Shown here piece after piece: positions 22,043-27,261 of a stretch of 27,261 nucleotides of DNA. The stretch's first letter is position 1, and each line of letters begins with the position of its first letter. The stretch is from contig CAJPRR010000012.1 of NCBI GenBank assembly GCA_905373085.1, positions 1 through 27,261 on the forward strand, read 5' to 3'. The notes beneath the pieces were generated by a model. It searched no databases and was not told where the DNA came from. It saw only the letters and a list, made by a program, of their open reading frames with translations. Position numbers and translations under genes: made by a program. Source of the DNA: an uncultured Selenomonas sp. Lineage in GTDB: Bacteria; Bacillota; Negativicutes; Selenomonadales; Selenomonadaceae.

Positions 22043-23101
22043 CTAAGTATTTCCGGGCGCAAGCTCGGCAATCAATTCTTCTGTCAGATCGAGCGCGGCG
22101 GGAGCAACGACGGAAAAGCGGAGTGCGGGAGCGTCCGTCTCCGTCCGCCGCATATCCGCGGCTTCATCCGTTTCCTTCGCGACGACGATGGAGAGATGAT
22201 GGAGCAGCGCAAGCTTCGCCGCCTTGCTCTCGATGTCCTTGCGGATATGTTCGCGGATGATGCGCATTTCCTCGTCCTTCGCCGCGAGCGCCGCTTTCTT
22301 GTGGCGCAGGATCTCGTCAATCTCCACGCCCTGCATCGCCCGCAGGAGCGCCTCGCTGTTGCGCCTTTCCGCTTCCGCCTTTTGGCGTGCGGCTTCTTCC
22401 TGCGCGTTCGCGGCTGCTATCTTTCCGCTCTTCGCGTCGCGTGCGATGAGCGCGTCAAGATAGCGCCGCTTCTCCTCGTCGCGCGCGGCAAAGAGCGCCC
22501 GTATGCGTTCGCCGCGCTCCTCGCGCAAGGCTGCAAGCTCCTTGAGAAGAGCCTTGACGTCGGCTTCCGAAAGAAACATTGCCTCGCGGTTGTCGATCTT
22601 CATCTCGATGTTGACGATGCGGTTCTGATAGGCGTCTTCGAGCGCCTTCTTTTTTTTGAGAAAGGCTTCCTTCGTCTCTTCTTCCCATGCGGCAAGCGCC
22701 TTGCGCCGTTCACGCGCCTGCGCTTCCGCCATGAGGCGCCGCTGCTGCAGATCCTTCTGCTCCGCTGCAAGCCGGAACGGCTCGTCTGTGAGCGCGGGCG
22801 GCTTCATGGCGCTCTTTGCCCGGCTCAGGCGCTCGATGTCAGCGGCGAGCGCCGCACGCTGCCCCTGAAGCTCCGCAAGCTGCGCATACGCCTCATGCGC
22901 CTTCTCGGCACGCGCCAGATCGACGACGCCGATGCCGCCCTCTTCCTGCTTTGCAGGAACGGCGGGCGGCGGCACATCTCGAAAGAGAAGGAATGCGCCG
23001 CCGAGGGCGGCAAAGACCGCGCAGACAAGAGCGCCGCAAAGCGCCTTTTTATTTTTTGCCCAAAAGGCGCTCTCTTGCCCTTCCGTCTTTTCCTGCGGCA
23101 T
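22043..23101 (-). CDS. Inner-membrane-anchored OmpH-like coiled-coil protein
   Basis: A 352-residue protein of no assigned name. It has a basic cytoplasmic N-terminus, a single transmembrane helix at about 19-41 (ALCGALVCAVFAALGGAFLL) and a Pro-rich linker. A VVDLARA strand follows, like the start of the mature OmpH proteins, then a long Ala/Glu/Lys/Arg-rich coiled coil to about residue 300. The C-terminus ends in a strand and LDLTEELIAEL, resembling the DITDDVhK ending of its two OmpH-like neighbours. I infer an oversized, membrane-tethered relative of Skp. The ATG at 23101 is supported by GGAGG 8 bp upstream. An earlier ATG at 23134 lies in the T-run of a terminator. It is a possible spanning or tethering element of the envelope; the function is unknown. 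Confidence 0.75.
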   Translation of the reverse strand: MPQEKTEGQESAFWAKNKKALCGALVCAVFAALGGAFLLFRDVPPPAVPAKQEEGGIGVVDLARAEKAHEAYAQLAELQGQRAALAADIERLSRAKSAMKPPALTDEPFRLAAEQKDLQQRRLMAEAQARERRKALAAWEEETKEAFLKKKKALEDAYQNRIVNIEMKIDNREAMFLSEADVKALLKELAALREERGERIRALFAARDEEKRRYLDALIARDAKSGKIAAANAQEEAARQKAEAERRNSEALLRAMQGVEIDEILRHKKAALAAKDEEMRIIREHIRKDIESKAAKLALLHHLSIVVAKETDEAADMRRTETDAPALRFSVVAPAALDLTEELIAELAPGNT

Positions 23102-23132
23102 CTTTCCCACCTCCCGAAAAGCCCCTGCATTC

Positions 23133-23162
23133 AAAAATACCGGGCAGGAAGCCCGCCCGGTA
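23133..23162 (-). terminator. Terminator after ompH
   Basis: TACCGGGC/GCCCGGTA (23155-23162 with 23138-23145) forms an 8-bp stem followed by five T on the minus strand. It separates ompH from the coiled-coil gene and may lower expression of the downstream lpxD group. Confidence 0.75.
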
Positions 23163-23195
23163 CTGCATGCGCTCGCGCGCTCATATCCGTATTTC

Positions 23196-23657
23196 TTATT
23201 TGAACTTCTTCATGACGTCGTCCGTGATGTCCTGACCGCCATAGACGACAGCGCTCTTGTCGATGACGACGGAAAGACCCTTGGCCTCGGCGACCTGCTT
23301 GACGGCATCGTCGATCTTCTTCTGAATGCCCGAGATGAGATCCTGCTCCTTCTGCTGCAGCTCCATCTGTGCCTGCTGCATCGCCTTCGCCTTCTCCTCG
23401 TCGCTCTTGTTCGCGTTGTCCGCCTCGAAACGCATCTGCGCTTCCTGCATCGCCTTCTGCATCTCGTTCGAAGCCGAGGCGTAGTCCGGATGGCTCATCA
23501 TCGCCTTGCGGTAGTCGACGACGCCGACGGACGACGACGCTGCAGACGCCGTGTTCGTGCCAAGCTGCGAAAGTCCGAGAGCCACGACCGAGCCGATGAA
23601 TACAAGCGCGAGCGCCACGCAGAAAATCTTGACCTGTGTCTTTTGAAGTTTTACCAT
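23196..23657 (-). CDS. ompH: OmpH/Skp family periplasmic chaperone
   Basis: A 153-residue exported protein with a hydrophobic N-terminal segment at about 11-30 and a possible signal-peptidase site after TASA near 40. The mature part starts with VGVVDYRKAM, contains a Gln/Glu/Lys-rich pair of coiled-coil arms at about 60-110, and ends with a strand and GGQDITDDVMKKF. This matches OmpH/Skp chaperones that bind unfolded outer-membrane proteins and pass them to BamA. The gene has its own promoter, an AAGGAG ribosome-binding site and a terminator, so it can be expressed more strongly than its neighbours. The N-terminal helix might also remain as an anchor. Confidence 0.92.
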   Translation of the reverse strand: MVKLQKTQVKIFCVALALVFIGSVVALGLSQLGTNTASAASSSVGVVDYRKAMMSHPDYASASNEMQKAMQEAQMRFEADNANKSDEEKAKAMQQAQMELQQKEQDLISGIQKKIDDAVKQVAEAKGLSVVIDKSAVVYGGQDITDDVMKKFK

Positions 23658-23729
23658 TTTTTCGTCTCCTTTTCCCTTTTGAAGAACGCTGCCCGCGATT
23701 CTTCCTTATGCAAATATCCAACGCTAAAC

Positions 23730-23758
23730 ATTATAGCAAACTCCTCGCAGGGATTCAA
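23730..23758 (-). promoter_or_regulatory. Promoter of ompH
   Basis: TTGAAT (23753-23758), a 17-bp spacer and a perfect TATAAT (23730-23735), about 72 bp before the ompH start, in the short gap after the upstream outer-membrane gene. No clear terminator separates the two genes, so ompH may also be read from the bamA promoter. Confidence 0.8.
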
Positions 23759-23780
23759 GCCCCAGAGGACGGCCAAGGCC

Positions 23781-25082
23781 TTAAAAATCGCCAATCAGGC
23801 GCAGCCAGCCCTCCGAAGAGTCCCGCACCAGCTCGACGCGCAAAAAATCGTGCAGCCGGTAGCTGAGCCCTGCCTCAGAGCGTCCGCCGGCGCGGCGATG
23901 CTCCCAGCGCAGCTCGACGCGCGGCAAGAACTTGGCACGCATGCCCGTCGTCCAGTCATGTTCGCGCATGTCATAGCGCAAGTGCGCGAAAAGCGCCGGA
24001 AGGACGCGCCTCTCATAGCCCATTTCCCAACCCCAGCCAAAGTCCTGCGGCAGCACATCAGCCTGCACGAAGAACTCGTCCGCTGCAGACAACATCGCTC
24101 CCGCATGGGCGCGAAACGCTATGTCTTTGCCGTCGGCTGCGCGTCTGCCGACATCCCCCCAGCCTTCAAGGCGCAGACGAAAGCGCGAGGTGTCGCTGCG
24201 GCTCATGACCGAAGCCTGCTCCCCTGCCGCGATCGTCACATGCGTCTTGAGGCCAAGTGCGCGAAACACGCTCGATGCGTCGAGCGTGTCCTCCATCCCC
24301 CGTGCAAACTCCGTCTCGTGGCGTGCCACGAAGGCGACGGGAACGCCGAGCATCTCGTTCGCCTTCGTCTGCAGGACGCTTCGCTTTTCGAGCAGGGCGA
24401 AGTTCGCGATCGTATCCGAACGCATGGCCAGATCAATCGTGCGCACGACAGGCGTCTTCGGATAGACGGTCAGCGCGACATGCGCACGGCTTGCCGTCTC
24501 GATGTCGAAGTCAGCACGAAACTCGGGCAGATGCTCCGCCATGTAGGCGTTCAGACTCTCCTTCAAGACGCCGTTCGTCCAGTCGGCGGCAGCCGCCGGA
24601 AGCCCTTCGAGGCTTTGGCAAAAGACGGCGTCGACGCCCGCGATGTCTTCCTTCGCCATCTTCTCAACGGCAGGCGAGACGCCCTCGACCGAGACCGCGA
24701 CCTCGACTTTCTCGACGCGATCCGCCCACGGCACGAGCGCCACACGGACGCACGCCTCCTCGCCCGGCTCGATGGCGACGGAGGCGACGGAGTAGCCGAC
24801 GAGCACCTTGTCGAAGACCTCGCGGATCGTCGCCTCGTCCGTCGCCCTGCGCCCCCCGTATGAGGAGAGCGGCTTGCCCTCGATGAGCTGGGCGGCGATG
24901 GCGGCGACGCTCCTTTCCATGCGCGCCTTGACCGTAGGCGGCACGGCGCCGTCCACGGTCACAACCTCAGCGCGAACCGCTGCGATCGTGCCCGAAGCGA
25001 AGGCGTGACCTTCTCCCATCCAAAGGAACGCGAGGGCGAAGAGCGCAAAGAGCGCCTCTGCCCCTGCCCTTCGCCCAAGCAT
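23781..25082 (-). CDS. Predicted outer-membrane protein of unrecognised family, next to bamA
   Basis: A 433-residue exported protein that I do not recognise. It has a signal peptide at about 1-30 (hydrophobic ALFALFALAFLW, then AFAS). Residues about 35-250 form alternating strands and helices with patterns that could be POTRA-like. Residues about 300-433 show the alternating polar/hydrophobic, aromatic-rich strands of a small beta-barrel half (for example ALFAHLRYDMREHDW and VELRWEHRR), and the last residue is Phe, the usual recognition end for BamA-dependent insertion. The start overlaps the bamA stop as TGATG, so the two are translated together. The context suggests an outer-membrane biogenesis or assembly factor special to diderm Firmicutes. 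This is inference from layout. Confidence 0.75.
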   Translation of the reverse strand: MLGRRAGAEALFALFALAFLWMGEGHAFASGTIAAVRAEVVTVDGAVPPTVKARMERSVAAIAAQLIEGKPLSSYGGRRATDEATIREVFDKVLVGYSVASVAIEPGEEACVRVALVPWADRVEKVEVAVSVEGVSPAVEKMAKEDIAGVDAVFCQSLEGLPAAAADWTNGVLKESLNAYMAEHLPEFRADFDIETASRAHVALTVYPKTPVVRTIDLAMRSDTIANFALLEKRSVLQTKANEMLGVPVAFVARHETEFARGMEDTLDASSVFRALGLKTHVTIAAGEQASVMSRSDTSRFRLRLEGWGDVGRRAADGKDIAFRAHAGAMLSAADEFFVQADVLPQDFGWGWEMGYERRVLPALFAHLRYDMREHDWTTGMRAKFLPRVELRWEHRRAGGRSEAGLSYRLHDFLRVELVRDSSEGWLRLIGDF

Positions 25083-27007
25083 CAGAAAGAGCCGCCGACG
25101 CTGAAGTGCACGCGCCCGCCATCCGAGCCGCGGCCGTAGTCGAGGCGGATCGGGCCGATCGGCGTCTCAAGCTGCAGCCCCACGCCGACACTTCCCTTGA
25201 TCGTATTCGGCCAGCGCCTGTCGCTCCAAGCATTGCCCCAGTCAGTGAAGACGGCGCCCTGCACCTTCTTCACGATGGGGAAGCGGTACTCGACCGTCGC
25301 GAGCAGAAGATGCGTGCCGCGGAACTGATCGTCGCGGTAGCCGCGCAGGGAGTCCTGTCCGCCGATCTTGTAGAGGTTCGACTCGGAAATCGAGCCGCGC
25401 GCATAGCCGAGCTGCCCACGCACGGCGACGGTCTGCGCCCGGCCGACCTTGAAGAAGCGCTTGTCCTCCGCCGTGAATTTCTGGTAATTGAAATCGCCGC
25501 CAAAGCCGGCGAACTCCGCCTCAAGGCTCATGCGTCCGCCCGATGTCGGGTTGTAGATGTTGTCGCGCGTATCGGTCACGCGCTGCAGCGTGATGCTGCG
25601 CGTCGTGCCGAAGTTCGCATCGCGCCACGACTTCCACGCCGGCGTGCTGCGGTCTCCCTTGTTCCCGCTGCTCTTATGGTTCTCGTAAGTGTCCTTGCGA
25701 TTGCGCAGCGTGACGAAGTTCGTCGCGTACTCGTTGACGGGACGGCTCAGCGTGATCTCGCCGCCCGCATACTTGCGCATGTACTCTTCTTCCAGATTGC
25801 CTTCCGTATCGTAATCGTCATACTCGTAGGTGCGGTTGTAGATGCGCAGGGAGGCGGCCGTCTCCTTGCTGTCGAGCCACGGGCGGCGGTACGAGAAGAC
25901 GAAGCCGTGCGCGTCCGTATCGTCGCCGCTCATCTCATAGAGCAGGCTCACGGCGTCGCCCGTGCCGCGGAAGTTCGTATCGCCGACGTTGACCATGCCG
26001 ACGAGGCCGTCCGACGAGCTGTAGCCCGCGCCGATGCCAAAGTTGCCCGTGCGCTTTTCGACGACGTCCGCCTCGAGGATGACGGAACCCGACGCCTCTC
26101 CGGGGTTGAGCTTCATGTTCACGTCCTCGAAGAAGCCGAGGTTGTAGATGCGCTGCATGCTGCGCCGCGCCTTCTTCACGTCGAACGGCTCGCCGATCTT
26201 CAGGCGCATCTCGCGCAGGATGACGCGATCCTTTGTCTTCGTATTGCCCTTGACGGCGAATCCCTCAAGCTTTCCTTCGTTGATCTTGAGCGTGAGATCG
26301 CCCGCCGGATCGATGTTCATGTCCTCGATCTTGGCGAGGATGAAACCGTCCGCCCTGTACTTTTCCTGCACGGCAGAGACGTTCTTCTGCAGTTCGCGGC
26401 TGTTCATCACCTTGCCCGGCTCAAGCGTGACGAGCTTTTCAAGGTCTTCCGTCTTCTCGACCGTATTTCCCTCGATCTTCACGGCATGAAGAACAGGATT
26501 CTCCAGGACGTGATAGGTGAGGACGACGCCCTCGGGCACGTACTCCCACGACGGATAGAGGTCATAGAAGTATCCCGTATCGAAAATGGCGGAGCGGTCA
26601 TTCTGCGCCTTCTTCGCATCATACACGTCGCCTACGCGCTGCACGAGAGCGGCGCGAGCCGTCGACATCGTCTCCTTGCCTGCGCCCTCGATGACGATGT
26701 CGACGATGGTCTTGCCATCGGCGATCTTCGCCTCCTCTTCCAGCTTGCGCTCCTCAGGGCGCTTGGCTTCCCACGCCTCGACGCGCGCATCCTTCACCTG
26801 CGTCTTGGCGACAGCGGCGTTTTCAGCAGCGGTCTGCGCATCCACGCGCCGGATTTCTTCGGCGTCCGCGGCGGCGTTCTTCATCTCCTGGTCGCCCTCA
26901 ATCGTGCCCACGACGGCAACGGCCGCAGATGCGTCCGCAGAAAAGCCGGCAAAACCCGCAGCAAGTGCGACGGCACCGGCGAGGATTCGCGTTCTCTTCA
27001 TATCCAA
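25082..27007 (-). CDS. bamA: Outer membrane assembly factor BamA (Omp85 family)
   Basis: A 641-residue Omp85 protein that folds and inserts outer-membrane proteins. It has a signal peptide at about 1-28 (ending ASA). An unusual Ala/Glu/Lys-rich helical extension spans about 30-95. About three POTRA domains follow (about 98-330) instead of the five of Proteobacteria, then a 16-strand-type barrel (about 335-641). The conserved SLRGYRDD motif of the L6 loop is at about 553-560, and the last residue is Phe. GGAGG lies 8 bp before a TTG (27007) and 14 bp before an ATG two codons later (27001), so the start is uncertain by two residues. It has its own promoter and heads the cluster that contains the ompH and lpxD genes. 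Confidence 0.96.
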   Translation of the reverse strand: MDMKRTRILAGAVALAAGFAGFSADASAAVAVVGTIEGDQEMKNAAADAEEIRRVDAQTAAENAAVAKTQVKDARVEAWEAKRPEERKLEEEAKIADGKTIVDIVIEGAGKETMSTARAALVQRVGDVYDAKKAQNDRSAIFDTGYFYDLYPSWEYVPEGVVLTYHVLENPVLHAVKIEGNTVEKTEDLEKLVTLEPGKVMNSRELQKNVSAVQEKYRADGFILAKIEDMNIDPAGDLTLKINEGKLEGFAVKGNTKTKDRVILREMRLKIGEPFDVKKARRSMQRIYNLGFFEDVNMKLNPGEASGSVILEADVVEKRTGNFGIGAGYSSSDGLVGMVNVGDTNFRGTGDAVSLLYEMSGDDTDAHGFVFSYRRPWLDSKETAASLRIYNRTYEYDDYDTEGNLEEEYMRKYAGGEITLSRPVNEYATNFVTLRNRKDTYENHKSSGNKGDRSTPAWKSWRDANFGTTRSITLQRVTDTRDNIYNPTSGGRMSLEAEFAGFGGDFNYQKFTAEDKRFFKVGRAQTVAVRGQLGYARGSISESNLYKIGGQDSLRGYRDDQFRGTHLLLATVEYRFPIVKKVQGAVFTDWGNAWSDRRWPNTIKGSVGVGLQLETPIGPIRLDYGRGSDGGRVHFSVGGSF

Positions 27008-27041
27008 GTTTCCAACCTCCTATGCTCTTCGTGTCCTTTCT

Positions 27042-27070
27042 ATTCTAACCATGAATGTCAGCGAGGTCAA
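27042..27070 (-). promoter_or_regulatory. Promoter of bamA
   Basis: TTGACC (27065-27070), a 17-bp spacer and TAGAAT (27042-27047), about 35 bp before the bamA start on the minus strand. It separates bamA from the gene ending at 27115. Confidence 0.7.
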
Positions 27071-27114
27071 GAGGGACACGAATGCTCAACGGCAGATTCA
27101 TCAAATTATAGGAA

Positions 27115-27261
27115 TCATTCGCGCAGCACGCGCCCTGCAGAGAGCATGAGCTTCTGCATGTCCTCCGTCGGCAGCGAGGCGGCAGAGGTCTTCTCCGTCT
27201 TCTCCGCTTCTCGCTCCAAGGCAGGCTGATGCGCCGGCGGTTCAGCGAGCGCCGCGTTCCA
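27115..27261 (-). CDS. 3' end of an unidentified gene upstream of bamA
   Basis: The last 48 codons of a minus-strand frame enter from the right edge and end with TGA at 27115-27117. The visible residues are Ala/Glu/Pro/Lys-rich and hydrophilic and end MLSAGRVLRE. The codon use resembles that of the cluster. The position upstream of bamA is where Negativicutes often carry a TamB-like gene, but the visible tail has no recognisable domain, so identity is left open. Confidence 0.6.
   Translation of the reverse strand, partial: WNAALAEPPAHQPALEREAEKTEKTSAASLPTEDMQKLMLSAGRVLRE

Noticed and set aside
25106..27229. Plus-strand frame of about 707 codons opposite bamA
   Set aside because: A shadow of BamA in a G+C-rich gene, without start signals or a recognisable fold.
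1..27261. CRISPR arrays, tRNA or rRNA genes, integrases, replication origin
   Set aside because: I looked for regularly spaced repeats, cloverleaf-like tRNA ends and recombinase motifs and saw none in the intergenic gaps, which are nearly all short and explained by promoters or terminators.

Overview
The window looks like a chromosomal piece of a diderm Firmicute of the class Negativicutes, most like Selenomonas or a relative. It joins outer-membrane genes (bamA, three OmpH/Skp-like genes, lpxD and an LpxL-type acyltransferase) to a gene cluster of Bacillus/Clostridium type (yaaR-holB-ricT-rsmI). Only Firmicutes that keep an LPS outer membrane are expected to show both. Most of the window is GC-rich; roughly the first 2.9 kb is visibly richer in A+T. 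Every confident gene is on the minus strand except one threonine-synthase-like gene. The species assignment is inference.

Region by region in coordinate order. (a) 1-2070: a lipoprotein substrate-binding protein of an ABC transporter. It lies downstream of a cobalamin riboswitch that has its own promoter, a possible switching stem and a terminator. A 168-bp element with terminal inverted repeats sits between riboswitch and gene, and the end of a second copy supplies the gene's stop codon. (b) 2071-4123: an atypical guanylate-kinase-like protein, divergent from a PLP enzyme of the threonine synthase type with an N-terminal zinc ribbon, which ends at a strong bidirectional hairpin. (c) 4137-11890: a complete four-gene Wadjet-type (Jet/Mks condensin) defence operon, transcribed jetD-jetA-jetB-jetC with overlapping or nearly touching genes. 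(d) 11900-16195: uvrA and brnQ as a coupled pair behind a good promoter. (e) 16289-19650: yaaR-holB-ricT-rsmI, a conserved Firmicute cluster with a terminator hairpin inserted just before ricT. (f) 19688-27117: the outer-membrane biogenesis cluster bamA, an unrecognised outer-membrane protein, ompH, a membrane-anchored OmpH-like coiled-coil protein, an OmpH-like lipoprotein, lpxD and an LpxL-type acyltransferase. The 3' end of one more gene lies upstream of bamA.

How the genes fit together. BamA would insert outer-membrane proteins, and the OmpH/Skp-like proteins would chaperone them through the periplasm from three different attachments: exported or anchored, inner-membrane anchored with a long coiled coil, and lipid-anchored. 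LpxD and the LpxL-type enzyme add acyl chains to lipid A for the same membrane. The Wadjet operon should encode a DNA-loop-extruding SMC complex with a Toprim nuclease that cuts small circular DNA. The cobalamin riboswitch suggests the transporter at the left edge imports corrinoids or cobalt. The most unusual items are the unrecognised outer-membrane gene fused by overlap to bamA, the shared C-terminal motif of the OmpH-like proteins, the non-canonical Walker B of JetC, the riboswitch/repeat arrangement, and the guanylate-kinase-like protein with a changed nucleotide-binding loop.
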